58,549 nt of DNA, from the NCBI RefSeq assembly GCF_020881035.1, contig NZ_JAJITC010000022.1:1-58549 (forward strand). Direction: 5' to 3'. Made by a program: the position numbers and the translations under genes. Within the stretch, counting starts at the first letter, position 1; every line of letters starts with the position of its first letter. Positions 1 through 8,872 of the stretch are shown in pieces. The stretch is from Paraburkholderia translucens (GTDB taxonomy: Bacteria; Pseudomonadota; Gammaproteobacteria; Burkholderiales; Burkholderiaceae). Below the pieces are notes generated by a model. That model was not told the DNA's origin, searched no databases, and saw only the letters and a list, made by a program, of their open reading frames with translations.

Positions 1-411
1 GTCGGTGGGCAACAACTGAGGGAACGGCAGCGGATTGCGCGACCAGATCATCATCGCGAGCGTCTGCAGCAGGATCGACACACCGATGGCGGTGATCAGC
101 GGCGCGAGACGCGGCGCGCGGCGAAGCGGCCGGTAGGCCACGCGCTCGATCGTGTAGCCGACCACCGAGCACACCGCCGCTGCGATGATCAACGCGATGA
201 CGAGCGTCAGCACATTGCCGAGGCCGGGAAAGTGGTTCTGCAGCACGCCTATGGCGGAAAGCGCGACCATCGCGCCCACCATCAACACATCGCCGTGAGC
301 GAAGTTGATGATGCCCAGAATGCCGTAAACCATCGTGTAGCCCAGTGCGATGATGGCGTAGACACTGCCAAGCACCAGTCCATTCAGGATTTGTTGGACG
401 AGGATGTCCAT
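1..411 (-). CDS. livH: LivH-type branched-chain amino-acid ABC permease (3' part outside window)
   Basis: Inner-membrane permease of a HAAT-family (Liv) ABC importer. The first 137 codons are visible and the gene runs off the left edge. The N-terminus begins MDILVQQILNGLVLGSVYAI, followed by the family-typical stretch with INFAHGD at about residues 34-40, then further hydrophobic helices. The ATG at 409-411 is preceded on the minus strand by a purine-rich GGGAGAGAC, which supports this start. It lies 94 bp downstream of the binding-protein gene on the same strand, the usual livK-livH order, so the two probably share a transcript. Family assignment is secure. The imported substrate cannot be read from the permease. 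Confidence 0.9.
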   Translation of the reverse strand, partial: MDILVQQILNGLVLGSVYAIIALGYTMVYGILGIINFAHGDVLMVGAMVALSAIGVLQNHFPGLGNVLTLVIALIIAAAVCSVVGYTIERVAYRPLRRAPRLAPLITAIGVSILLQTLAMMIWSRNPLPFPQLLPTD

Positions 412-504
412 GTCTCTCCCACGCCTTTACGGCCTTTGACCTGTACGTACGAAACGAGCGACTTGGCGCCGCTCGTTAGCTGTTTTCCGAGGTCTTAACG
501 GCGT

Positions 505-1626
505 TTAGCGGATCGGATTGAGGGTGTCGCCCAACACCCTGTAGACCGTCACAGGCGCATCTATCCACTCACCGGTCTTGTCAAAAGCTATCCGCCCGAC
601 CAAGCTAGAGAATTGCATTTGTTTAAGCACCGGCACGAACTTCTCGGGATCGGTCGAATTCGCGGCCTTGATTGCTTGTGCCACAACCATGGTTGCCGAG
701 TAGAAAGCCGGTGAGTAGATATCGTTTTTCTCACCGAACTTCTCTTCAAATCTGGTCGCAAATTCGGGACCGCCCTGCAATGTCGCCAACGGCGAACCGC
801 CTTGAGCGCAGTACCCTCGACCCTCCAGCGATCCTGCAGCGAGCTTCGGCATGTCTACAGAGCAGATCCCGTCACCTCCCATAATCGGAACCTCAAGCCC
901 TAACTGCTTGGACTGTCGTGCGATCGAAGCAGCCTGTGCATAGTAGCCGCCATAGAAAATCACGTCCGGACGTTCGGCTTTGATATGAGTCAGGATCGCG
1001 TTGAAGTCAGTCGCCTTGTCGTTCGAATACTCTCGCCCGACAATCTCGACACCGTTCTTCTTCGCCGTGGCAGCGAACACGTCAGCGACTCCTGAGCCGT
1101 ATGCCGTGCGATCGTCAATCACGGCCGCGTGCTTGGCATGCAACACCTTTGCTGCGTATTCGGCCATGCGCGCGCCCATGACATTGTCGTTGGCGGCCAG
1201 ACGAAACACATAGGGTAAGTTCTGTTGTGTAATCGCCGGATTCGATGCCGCGCCAGTGATCATCGGAATGCGCGCATTGTTATAGATGCGCGATGCGGGA
1301 ATCGTCACCCCGGAGTTGTAGTGGCCTATGACAGCCTTCACGCCTGAATCAACCAGCTTTTGAGCGACGGACACGCCCGTCTTCGGATCCCCTGCGTCGT
1401 CCTCCGACACCACTTCGAACGTGACTGGTTGGCCGTTGATCATCATCGGCTTTCGGTTCAGGTCTTCGACCGCGAGGCGGACACCTCGCTCATCGTCCTT
1501 GCCGAAATTCGACTGCCCTCCCGTCAAGGGACCTGCAACACCCACCTTGACGACTTCTGCTTCCGCAGTCATGCAGATAGTGAATAGGAATGCAGCGAAC
1601 AAGGCCGTGGTCTTAATACCGTCCAT
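505..1626 (-). CDS. Liv-type periplasmic amino-acid-binding protein
   Basis: Periplasmic ligand-binding protein (Peripla_BP_6 / LivK family) of about 373 residues. It delivers a small amino-acid-like ligand to the adjacent LivH. A signal peptide (MDGIKTTALFAAFLFTICMT, then AEAE) is followed by the mature start VVKVGVAGPLTGGQS, typical of the family. A longer reading frame begins at 1692, but the ATG at 1626 has a good Shine-Dalgarno (GAGGAGAAAG, 7 nt away) directly before the signal peptide, so that start is preferred. Its position beside a MocR regulator and a glycerate kinase/enolase operon suggests that this importer feeds that pathway. The ligand itself is unknown. Confidence 0.88.
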   Translation of the reverse strand: MDGIKTTALFAAFLFTICMTAEAEVVKVGVAGPLTGGQSNFGKDDERGVRLAVEDLNRKPMMINGQPVTFEVVSEDDAGDPKTGVSVAQKLVDSGVKAVIGHYNSGVTIPASRIYNNARIPMITGAASNPAITQQNLPYVFRLAANDNVMGARMAEYAAKVLHAKHAAVIDDRTAYGSGVADVFAATAKKNGVEIVGREYSNDKATDFNAILTHIKAERPDVIFYGGYYAQAASIARQSKQLGLEVPIMGGDGICSVDMPKLAAGSLEGRGYCAQGGSPLATLQGGPEFATRFEEKFGEKNDIYSPAFYSATMVVAQAIKAANSTDPEKFVPVLKQMQFSSLVGRIAFDKTGEWIDAPVTVYRVLGDTLNPIR

Positions 1627-2224
1627 AAATCTTTCTCCTCGCAGTGATCGATTGGCAACCGGCTCTCGCATCATGTGATCCGATATCCGCATTCAGTTCT
1701 GTGGAACACATGCGCTCGCAAAAGCCTGCGTATTCTTTTTGTTCAAATTTCAACGCGACATGCACACTCCCCAACACGTGCCCCTGCCTGTGCAGTCGGC
1801 AAGACCTGCACAGTTTCCAGGGAGGCTCCCTGGACCAGGTTAAGAAGAAATACGAAGGTTTGAATTGGATCGACGGGACAGAAGCAGCGGCTGGTCTCGA
1901 AGACCGGCACCATCGCGCAATCAAAGAACCGAGCATGACTATGAAAGGGCTCAGCCGAATTGGCTGCTCCTCGCCTTGACGGAACGCATCTGAGGCATGC
2001 GTTCGCCGGCGCACGCATGCGAGCGCGCATGCTCTACCTGGAGGATCTCGAGGTCGAGCGCCGCAGCCGTGTCAAGACAATCAAGCCGGCATACGTCCCA
2101 GGCGTGCGGGTTCGTCGACCTGGCAGCAGTGGTCAACCGGAATTCGCCCTTCAGTTGGCAGCAATGGCGTGAGGACTAGCGACCAAACATCGATTCGGAA
2201 TGTGCTCCGTGCGAAGGGGAAGGT
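1627..2224. other. Intergenic region, no convincing gene
   Basis: About 600 bp lies between the binding-protein start and the end of the MocR gene. Short overlapping reading frames on both strands show no recognisable domain. The clear structures are two adjacent hairpins (listed separately). A promoter for the livK-livH unit should lie here, but no convincing -35/-10 pair was identified. Confidence 0.5.
1788..1833. terminator. Two adjacent hairpins
   Basis: Hairpin 1 has perfect 8-bp arms, CTGTGCAG at 1788-1795 and CTGCACAG at 1806-1813. Hairpin 2, at 1817-1833, is a 7-bp perfect stem (CCAGGGA / TCCCTGG) with a 3-nt loop. They lie downstream of the MocR gene and upstream of livK, both on the minus strand. 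They could terminate the regulator transcript or attenuate livK expression. No strong T-run follows, so the role is inferred. Confidence 0.4.
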
Positions 2225-3628
2225 TTAAGGCGCAACGGATTCCGCTAAAAAGGTAAAGAGCCGGTCGAAGTTGCTGTGTGCCACGTTAAATCTTAGCCAG
2301 CCAGTCTTTACGCGTCCGCCGTAGAACAGATGTCCGGGCGCAAGCAGGATCTGCTTGTCTAAGGCACGCTCGGCTAGTTCCGCCGAATCCAGCTCGACTC
2401 CTGCCGGTCTCGCCCACACGAACATACCAGCCCCGGGCTCGCAAAAGATCTCAAATCCGATTGCTTCAAGCCGGCGACAGACTCGCTCCTGGGCGGTTGC
2501 GAGACGGTCTCTCAACTGTTCCGTCTGTTTGCGAAAATGCCCTTCTACCAGTATCGCGCTCACCAGCCGTTCAGTGACGGTTGGTGTTGACATACCCGAC
2601 ACCAGCTTCTGATAGAGCAGACCCTCAAGTATTCCAGCCTCTGCTACCACGAAACCGACGCGCAGACCCGCACCTATTGTTTTCGAGAAACTGCCAATAT
2701 AAATGACGTGTTTCAGTTGATCCATCGATGCCAGCGTCACATGCGAACCTTGCACCAGATCGGCAGAGACGTCGTCCTCCACGATCACGCAGTTATAGCG
2801 TTCCGCAGCTTTCAGCAATTTGAAGGCCGTGGCCGAGCTGTAACTCGCGCCGGTGGGATTATGAAGTCGGCTATTCGTGAAGTAGACTTTTGGACGACGC
2901 GTTTCGAGAACCGTCTCCATGACGTAAGTGTCGGGTCCGGTAGGTGTCATCGGTATCCCAATGCTTTCAACGTCGCGCAACCGCAAGGCTACGAGCAGGT
3001 CGCTATAGCACGGTTCATCGACCATGACAGTGTCGCCCGGCTGAGTGAATTGCCGTATGACGAGGTCTAGCGACTGATTCGCACCCAGAGTCGTCATAAC
3101 CCCGCCGACATCCACCTCTATTTCATAGTCGGATAGCTGTCGGGCTATCTGTTCTCGCAACGGTTCGTACCCCCTTGCGTGCCCGTAACCCAGCAGGCTT
3201 TCCGGCTGCAATGCGAGTTGTCTGAGCGCCCGCGCTAGACCATCGCTGTCGAACCACGGCTCAGGAAGCCAACCGGCTCCCGCGTATATCGCTCCTTCAT
3301 TCGCGCCAAGGAAGTTTCGCAATAACCAGCCATTGGTAACCCTCTCATCGAGGTTTTCGGCGACCTTCCGCGGCGCGCTGTGGCACCGATCAGATACGTA
3401 AAAACCGGATCCACGTCGCGCTTCCAGTACGCCCTGCGCCACCAACCGATCATAGGCGTCGACGACAGTGAAGGTCGACACACCGTGCGCCGCGGCGAAT
3501 GCACGGATGCTCGGCACGCGCGCACCGGCTCGCCAGCGCTTTTCAGCGACTTCATTCATCACGCCCGCGACGATCTGTACGGTGAGAGGCGTATCCGATT
3601 TGGAATCCAAGGTCAAAACGGGTTTCAT
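2225..3628 (-). CDS. MocR-type (GntR/aminotransferase) transcriptional regulator
   Basis: Regulator of about 467 residues. It has an N-terminal GntR winged helix-turn-helix (residues ~10-80, with VPSIRAFAAAHGVSTFTV and RRGSGFYV) joined to a fold-type I aminotransferase domain. The domain keeps the HNPTG motif near residue 256, an acidic VEDDVSADL segment near 283, and the PLP lysine in IGSFSKT (about Lys316). MocR proteins sense PLP-linked amino compounds. The frame is open to 3760, but the ATG at 3628 begins the normal MocR N-terminus. The gene is divergent from the glycerate kinase operon and upstream of livKH on the same strand, so it probably controls both. The effector is unknown. Confidence 0.9.
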   Translation of the reverse strand: MKPVLTLDSKSDTPLTVQIVAGVMNEVAEKRWRAGARVPSIRAFAAAHGVSTFTVVDAYDRLVAQGVLEARRGSGFYVSDRCHSAPRKVAENLDERVTNGWLLRNFLGANEGAIYAGAGWLPEPWFDSDGLARALRQLALQPESLLGYGHARGYEPLREQIARQLSDYEIEVDVGGVMTTLGANQSLDLVIRQFTQPGDTVMVDEPCYSDLLVALRLRDVESIGIPMTPTGPDTYVMETVLETRRPKVYFTNSRLHNPTGASYSSATAFKLLKAAERYNCVIVEDDVSADLVQGSHVTLASMDQLKHVIYIGSFSKTIGAGLRVGFVVAEAGILEGLLYQKLVSGMSTPTVTERLVSAILVEGHFRKQTEQLRDRLATAQERVCRRLEAIGFEIFCEPGAGMFVWARPAGVELDSAELAERALDKQILLAPGHLFYGGRVKTGWLRFNVAHSNFDRLFTFLAESVAP

Positions 3629-3804
3629 CGTGGTCCCACAAAGAAGAACGCGGACGGACAACTGAACAGGTGTAGAGGCGCCCCGCCCTATACAGCTATT
3701 TCGCGGTCCCACCAAGTGTACATGTATCTGTGCAGGTCGTTTGCCTAAATTGATGGCCATCCCGCCCGACTCCGTGGCGATAACCCTGACTGTCTTCCCT
3801 CAGC
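3629..3804. promoter_or_regulatory. Divergent MocR / glycerate-kinase promoter region
   Basis: This 176-bp divergent intergenic region holds several related GTGTA / TGTAC / CTATACAG-like elements around 3668-3740, including AGTGTACATGTATCTGTGC near 3716-3734. MocR regulators usually bind repeated half-sites between their own gene and the target operon. These elements are candidates only. No unambiguous repeat register or promoter was fixed. Confidence 0.35.
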
Positions 3805-5214
3805 ATGAACAAGATACGAAATGCAAACGCGATCCTCACGCACGGCGACTTGTCCTCCCGGCGAGTCGTACTCGAGATTGCCGACCGGACACTCGAGAGG
3901 TTGGACAGCTACCAGCGGATCAGAAATATCATGCGCATGGAAGGCAACGTGTTGCATGTCGGAACCCGCTCATGGGATCTCTCGCTGAAGCGCAACGTGT
4001 ACCTGATCGGGGCCGGCAAGGCCTGCAATCACATGGCGATGGCGGTGGATCACGTGTTGGGAGACTTCCTGACGCAGGGGATCGCCATCGTAAAGATTTT
4101 GGAGGAAACAGATCGATTCAACAGGACCGAAGTCTTCGTTGGTGGACACCCACTACCAAACGAAGAAGGGCACCGCGCATCCAGAAAAATTATCGAACTC
4201 GTCGATCAGGCGGGACCCGATGACCTGTTTATTGCTGTGATCAGCGGCGGCAGCTCAGCACTCATGTCATGTCCGATTGATGGCATTACCTTGCAGGATG
4301 AGATCGATACCACCGACGTGCTATTGAAATCCGGCGCGGGCATATACGAAATCAACGCGGTACGCCGTCACATTTCAGCCTTGAATGGCGGGATGCTGGC
4401 GAAGCGCATTCAGGAGGTAGGAGCCGAACTGATTGGATTCGGTATCAGCGATGCGGTGGGCTCGCCTGCCACGGGCGATATCGCTGTGCCCTATTCGGCC
4501 TATAAGAGCACGCCGATCGGTCCCGACATGACGACGCTGGACGATGCCCGCGCGACGATCGTCAATCGCAATGTTTCCGATCGCCTGCCTGCAAGCGTTG
4601 TCGATTATTTGATGAACGCAGGCCCTGAATCGGAAACGCCCAAAGCGTTTCCCGACAACACCTACTTCCTGATAAACACGCTGCCGGATTCCTGTATCTA
4701 CGCCAAGCAAATTTGCGAAAAGATGGGTATCCCGGCCATGATCGTTTCATCCTTCCTTGAGGGTGAGAGCCGGGACGCCGGCACTTTCTTAGCTTCGATG
4801 GCGCGCGAGATCCAGACATATGGCAACCCGGTCAAGCCTCCGTGTGTGCTTCTTAGTTCCGGCGAAGTTACGACGCTGATCGATGACAACAGCGCGATCA
4901 AGGGCCACGGTGGCCCAGGCCAAGAAATGGCCGTGAGTTTTGCCATAACGGCCGCCAAGACACAGGGCGCTTGCCTGTTATCAATCGATAGCGAAGGCAC
5001 GGACGGCACAGCAAATGTCGCTGGCGGTATCACCGATTCCACTAGCTTCAAGGCCGCGGCCGACAAGGGGATCAGTCTCTATCAAGCGCTGCGTGATCAC
5101 AGTTGCTTCGAGGCTCTCGACTCGATTAATTCTGCTGTTTTTACCGGAAACACGGGCACCAACCTGTGCGATCTAAACATACTTTACGTTCCTGAACTGA
5201 AGGGGGGCGAGTAA
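3805..5214 (+). CDS. Glycerate 2-kinase (GckA/TtuD, MOFRL family)
   Basis: Cytoplasmic kinase of 469 residues that should phosphorylate D-glycerate to 2-phosphoglycerate with ATP. The N-terminal DUF4147-type domain carries GAGKACNHMA (about residue 73), GGHPLPNE, VISGGSSAL and the EINAVRRHISALNGG helix. The C-terminal MOFRL domain contains SSGEVTT, GHGGPGQEMA, SIDSEGTDGTA and FTGNTGTNLCDL. Length and motif order match the GK-II family. The ribosome-binding site at this ATG is weak, but the N-terminus aligns with the family. The gene is one base from the downstream enolase-like gene, so the two are co-transcribed and its product, 2-phosphoglycerate, would be at hand there. Confidence 0.92.
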   Translation: MNKIRNANAILTHGDLSSRRVVLEIADRTLERLDSYQRIRNIMRMEGNVLHVGTRSWDLSLKRNVYLIGAGKACNHMAMAVDHVLGDFLTQGIAIVKILEETDRFNRTEVFVGGHPLPNEEGHRASRKIIELVDQAGPDDLFIAVISGGSSALMSCPIDGITLQDEIDTTDVLLKSGAGIYEINAVRRHISALNGGMLAKRIQEVGAELIGFGISDAVGSPATGDIAVPYSAYKSTPIGPDMTTLDDARATIVNRNVSDRLPASVVDYLMNAGPESETPKAFPDNTYFLINTLPDSCIYAKQICEKMGIPAMIVSSFLEGESRDAGTFLASMAREIQTYGNPVKPPCVLLSSGEVTTLIDDNSAIKGHGGPGQEMAVSFAITAAKTQGACLLSIDSEGTDGTANVAGGITDSTSFKAAADKGISLYQALRDHSCFEALDSINSAVFTGNTGTNLCDLNILYVPELKGGE

Positions 5215-5215
5215 C

Positions 5216-6490
5216 ATGGAAGACAGGATCGCATCCGTCCGAGCCCAGCAGATCATCGACTGCAAATGCCGCCCCGCTGTGGAAGTCGAGATACGTACCG
5301 AAGGCGGTGCGATCGGTCTGGGCGCCGCGCCCACGGGTACTTCGGTTGGCATGCACGAGTCATTTGTCCTGCGGGATAACGACCCGTCGAGCTACAAGGG
5401 GCTAAGCGTTCATAAAGCCGTCGACAACGCGGTCAACGTCATCGGCCCGGCGCTCACCGGCATGAACGTATTCGATCAGCGAGCCATCGACGAAAAAATG
5501 ATCGCCCTCGATGGCACGCCAGACAAGAGGCAGCTGGGAGGCAATACGATTTACTCCGTATCCGTTGCGGCTTTCCGCGCTGCGGCGGCCGCGCTCTCGA
5601 CTCCTCTTTACAAGCACATCGCAGGTGGCGACATCCGGACCGTGCCGGTTCCATGCTTCAACGTGGTCAACGGCGGGCGATACGATGGACTGACGCAGGC
5701 TTTCAATGAGTTCCTAATTGTTCCCTACGGCACTGATCGCGTCGATTCTTCCATCGAGATGGCGGTTGCCGTATTCCAGAAGCTCGCCGAAGTACTTACG
5801 GATTACCTGGGACATAAGCCACAAGTTGCCAGTTCCTACGGCTATGCTGCGCCGTCAGAAGACCCCGAAACGATCCTGGCACTGATGCAGAAGGCCGTTG
5901 ATGAGTGCGGCTATACAGGCCGAATCGCCTTCGCGCTCGATTGTGCCTCGAGCGAGATGTACAACAAGGAGACCAATACCTATCTGCTGAAAGGCAAATG
6001 GGTATCGTCGGACGAACTGATCGCCTATGCCAGGTTCCTGACGGAGACTTTCCCTCTTGTTTTTATTGAGGACCTGCTCGACGAGAACGATTGGAGCGGC
6101 TACATCAAAGCAGTTCGCGAACTCGACCACACCATCGTTCTCGGCGACGACCTGACCGTGACCAACCCTGCCTTGCTTAAGAAAGCTTACGAACTCCGGG
6201 CCGTGGATGGTTTCGTACTCAAGCCCAATCAGGTCGGCACGATCACGGAGGCGTTGGACGCTTATCGATTTGCCGAAGAACACGGGATGATCGCGGTGCC
6301 ATCAGGTCGCTCCGGTGGCGTCGTGAATGACGTCGTGATGGATTTCTCGGTCGGCCTCCGGGTTCCATTTCAAAAGAACGGCGCGCCGCGCTCCGGAGAA
6401 CGCATCGAAAAGCTGAACTTTCTGATGCGTGCCAGTGCACGAAGCCCCGGTTGCCGCCTCTATGACATTTCGCCACTTCTTCGGTTTTGA
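5216..6490 (+). CDS. Enolase-superfamily paralogue with altered active site
   Basis: Cytoplasmic enolase homologue of 424 residues, colinear with phosphopyruvate hydratase. Mg-ligand regions are kept: LDCASSEMY (Asp), IEDLLDENDW (Glu) and GDDLTVTN (Asp). The general-base lysine in VLKPNQVGT and the late lysine in FQKNGA are also kept. By comparison with E. coli enolase, the His of NGGEHADN is replaced (NGGRYDGL), the GDEGG block holding catalytic Glu is replaced (ASSYGY), and the His of SHRSGE is replaced (SGRSGG). It may be a divergent enolase working on 2-phosphoglycerate from the adjacent kinase, or a new lyase/isomerase that uses the same metal site and base. An RBS, GGGGGCGAG, precedes ATG 5216. 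Confidence 0.85.
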   Translation: MEDRIASVRAQQIIDCKCRPAVEVEIRTEGGAIGLGAAPTGTSVGMHESFVLRDNDPSSYKGLSVHKAVDNAVNVIGPALTGMNVFDQRAIDEKMIALDGTPDKRQLGGNTIYSVSVAAFRAAAAALSTPLYKHIAGGDIRTVPVPCFNVVNGGRYDGLTQAFNEFLIVPYGTDRVDSSIEMAVAVFQKLAEVLTDYLGHKPQVASSYGYAAPSEDPETILALMQKAVDECGYTGRIAFALDCASSEMYNKETNTYLLKGKWVSSDELIAYARFLTETFPLVFIEDLLDENDWSGYIKAVRELDHTIVLGDDLTVTNPALLKKAYELRAVDGFVLKPNQVGTITEALDAYRFAEEHGMIAVPSGRSGGVVNDVVMDFSVGLRVPFQKNGAPRSGERIEKLNFLMRASARSPGCRLYDISPLLRF

Positions 6491-6552
6491 CGCGCTTCTG
6501 CCGTCGGATGCCTGCCGACATACCATCAAACCCCTTCGAATGGGAGACTCAA

Positions 6553-7674
6553 ATGTATCCGAAAATCGACTTTCTCTATCTTTCAGAGCCGGACATGATC
6601 GCAGCCGGCGTACTGGATGCAGCGCAATGTGTTTCTGTATGCGAGGAGACTTTCAGTCTTCTTGGCAACGGCGATTACCTCATGGGCGGCGCCAATCACA
6701 ACAATCACGGCATGAACATCGTCTTCCCAAAAGAGACGAAGTTTCCGAACATGCCGGTAGCGGGACCGGACCGGCGATTCGCCGCAATGCCCGGCTATCT
6801 CGGTGGACGTTTCGATGTCTGCGGCAATAAATGGTATGGGTCGAACCATGCCAATGCAGAGAAGGGATTGCCGCGCTCCATTCTGACCATGATGCTCAAT
6901 GATAAGGACACAGGGGCCCCACTGGCTCTTATGTCCGCGAACCTTCTGAGTGCCGCACGAACCGGGGCTGTGCCTGGCGTCGCAGCAAAGCATCTGACCA
7001 ACAAGGATTCGAAGACCGCGTCGGTCATCGGCTGCGGCCCGATCAACAAGGCCTGCCTAACTGCGATCATGACCCAACTCGACGCGATCGAGAAAATCAT
7101 CTGCTTCGACGTCTTCCTGGACAAGGCGAACGAGTTTGCCAGCTGGGTTGAAGAAAAGTACGGCATCAGCGCCATCGGCGTCGACCAGGCTGAGCAAGGC
7201 TTCCGTGATGTGGATGTCATCACGGTCGCAGCCTCGCGCCTGAAGCCGCTTTACTTCAAGGATGAGTGGATCAAGGAAGGGGCAACCATTCTGGTGTCGG
7301 GACCATTCAATACCGACGATTCTTTCCTGACCAATTGCAAGATCGTCTTCGATCACACTCCCCTGCAAGAGGCGTACGTCGAGGACGCGATCGCGTCGGG
7401 GAACAAGGACGCCTACTACAGCGGTGTGATCGGCGGGCCGTTCTACCGGTTGATCGATGCCGGCAAACTGCCCACGCTAGCGGATTCGACTGGTCTGGGT
7501 GACGTCGTCAATGGCAATAAGCCCGGTCGGGAGAGCGCGAAGGAACGGGTGATTTTCATTGCCTGCGGCATGGCTGTTTTCGACATCAGTTGGGGCTTCG
7601 AAATGTACAGGAATGCAGTGCGGCAGGGAATTGGCCAATCGCTGAATCTCTGGGAGAAGCCCAACTCATTGTGA
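6553..7674 (+). CDS. Ornithine cyclodeaminase / mu-crystallin family protein
   Basis: NAD(P)-binding protein of about 373 residues in the ornithine cyclodeaminase family. Members catalyse cyclodeamination, imine reduction or amino-acid dehydrogenation. The conserved Arg motif SAARTGAVPG precedes the Rossmann segment SVIGCGPINKACL. The C-terminal part contains LADSTGLGDVV, matching the family's S-x-G-L-A/G motif. It resembles the long (~380 aa) subgroup rather than classical OCD. The frame opens at 6487, overlapping the enolase gene, but ATG 6553 is preceded by GGGAGAC at proper spacing and begins at the family N-terminus. As the third gene of the operon, it probably acts on the imported amino acid upstream of glycerate formation. 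This is an inference. Confidence 0.82.
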   Translation: MYPKIDFLYLSEPDMIAAGVLDAAQCVSVCEETFSLLGNGDYLMGGANHNNHGMNIVFPKETKFPNMPVAGPDRRFAAMPGYLGGRFDVCGNKWYGSNHANAEKGLPRSILTMMLNDKDTGAPLALMSANLLSAARTGAVPGVAAKHLTNKDSKTASVIGCGPINKACLTAIMTQLDAIEKIICFDVFLDKANEFASWVEEKYGISAIGVDQAEQGFRDVDVITVAASRLKPLYFKDEWIKEGATILVSGPFNTDDSFLTNCKIVFDHTPLQEAYVEDAIASGNKDAYYSGVIGGPFYRLIDAGKLPTLADSTGLGDVVNGNKPGRESAKERVIFIACGMAVFDISWGFEMYRNAVRQGIGQSLNLWEKPNSL

Positions 7675-8070
7675 TTCGCGCCAAAAAAGCTAGCGCAGGT
7701 TCAAAGGGGGCTACCGGCCGCATCACCCCGATGCTTCCCGGGGCCAGGCGAGATTGTAGCGGCCATCACGTGCCGCACGATAAAAATAGCGTTCTCTGTT
7801 ATCGCTGTTTCCTCGCGGGTTCGCCTGTCCAGGATATGGTCATGTGAGGGTACCGTGGTGACCGACCGTTTGGCATGCCGCCGAACTGGCGGTAGGAAAA
7901 GTGACGCAGGAGCGAGGACGTCGAGTTCTCTCAACGCATTCCTCGCGCACATTTTTGCGTGTCTACGGTCGCTTCGAACTCCAGAAAATCTCACCATAAG
8001 CCTTTTGTGCGAAGCGAAAATGTGACTGCCTTCGGCCACTTTCAAAAAGCTCAAGGACGGAGAAGCAGCC
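7675..8070. other. Gene-free stretch between OCD-like gene and IS remnant
   Basis: About 400 bp. Overlapping short frames on both strands have no recognisable domain and no good ribosome-binding site. It is probably decayed DNA beside the insertion element. Confidence 0.4.
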
Positions 8071-8819
8071 TAAGGAGGGTCTGCAAAAGTCCTGGCGTCG
8101 ACGTACGGGTGGACTATCCTGGGAGATAGGAACGTTCAAGGGGTTCTTCGATGACGCAACTTGGTCTTGGTCCGGATTTGTCAACGAAACGTACACGCAA
8201 ACGGCAATTTCTCGATGAGATGAGGCGCGTTGTGCCATGGTCGAGGTTGATTGCGTTGATCGAACCGCACTATCCGAAGGGTAAGACTGGACGGCCGCCG
8301 TTCCCGATTGCGACGATGCTGCAGATCCATTGCACGGCCAGGAAACAAATGTGTACGCTGACGCCGGCTATCAGGGTATTGAAAAGCGCTGCAAGGCAAA
8401 CCCGGTTCGCTGGCATGTCGGGATGCGGCCACGCAGGCGTAGACAACTGGACCTGAACGATCGTCTGGACGCGATATTCGACCAGATTGATCGCCTGAAG
8501 GCCGGCATTCGCGCCAAGGTCGAACATCCGTTCCGAGTCCTCAAACAGCAGTTTGGCTACACGAAAACCCGATACCGGGGTTTGATGAAAAACACCGCCC
8601 AGATCACAACACTATTTGCGGTGGGCAACCTGTGGATGGCACGCAAGGCTTTGCGAAAAGCTTGAAATGCCTGGAAATTGAGGTTACAAGTCTCGGCAAA
8701 CAGGGGGGCGTCGCGGTTCAAAAGCCGGGCGACCAACCTGTCAGCAGATTCTCATGGCTGATTCGGTTCAAGTGGCAAAAGATCGACGCTCTGAAAACCA
8801 GTTGTGCAGACCCTCCTTA
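8071..8819 (+). mobile_element. Internally deleted IS5-family (IS427-like) element with TA duplications
   Basis: A 745-bp element (8073-8817) has perfect 13-bp terminal inverted repeats: AGGAGGGTCTGCA at 8073-8085, and its complement at 8805-8817. Each end is flanked by TA (8071-8072 and 8818-8819), the duplication used by IS427-group IS5 elements. Inside are the two ends of one transposase gene, joined by a deletion. The ends look intact, so a related transposase could in principle still move it. Family assignment rests on the transposase fragments and the TA target. Confidence 0.85.
8151..8665 (+). pseudogene. IS5-family transposase, internally deleted and out of frame
   Basis: The N-terminal part starts at ATG 8151 (MTQLGLGPDLSTKRTRKRQF), with the DUF772-type helical region up to about 8330 (RPPFPIATMLQIHC). 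The C-terminal part (from about 8330, a different frame) contains the DDE segment NVYADAGYQGIEKR and the conserved IRAKVEHPFRVLKQQFGYTK, ending at 8665. Full-length family members are about 320 residues. About 60 plus 112 remain, so roughly the middle half, including the first catalytic Asp, is gone. The join at about 8330 shifts the frame. Not functional. Confidence 0.88.
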
Positions 8820-8872
8820 GTATTCTTTTTGCCAGCGGCCCTTCCTATAGCGCCAGACGCATGGTTTTCCGT

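Noticed and set aside
1613..2030. Overlapping minus-strand frames of 95-133 codons upstream of livK
   Set aside because: No domain, no ribosome site, and hairpins run through the region. They are treated as non-coding.
5216..6490. Housekeeping enolase
   Set aside because: Key catalytic histidines and the GDEGG block are replaced, and the gene sits in an accessory operon. Called a paralogue instead.
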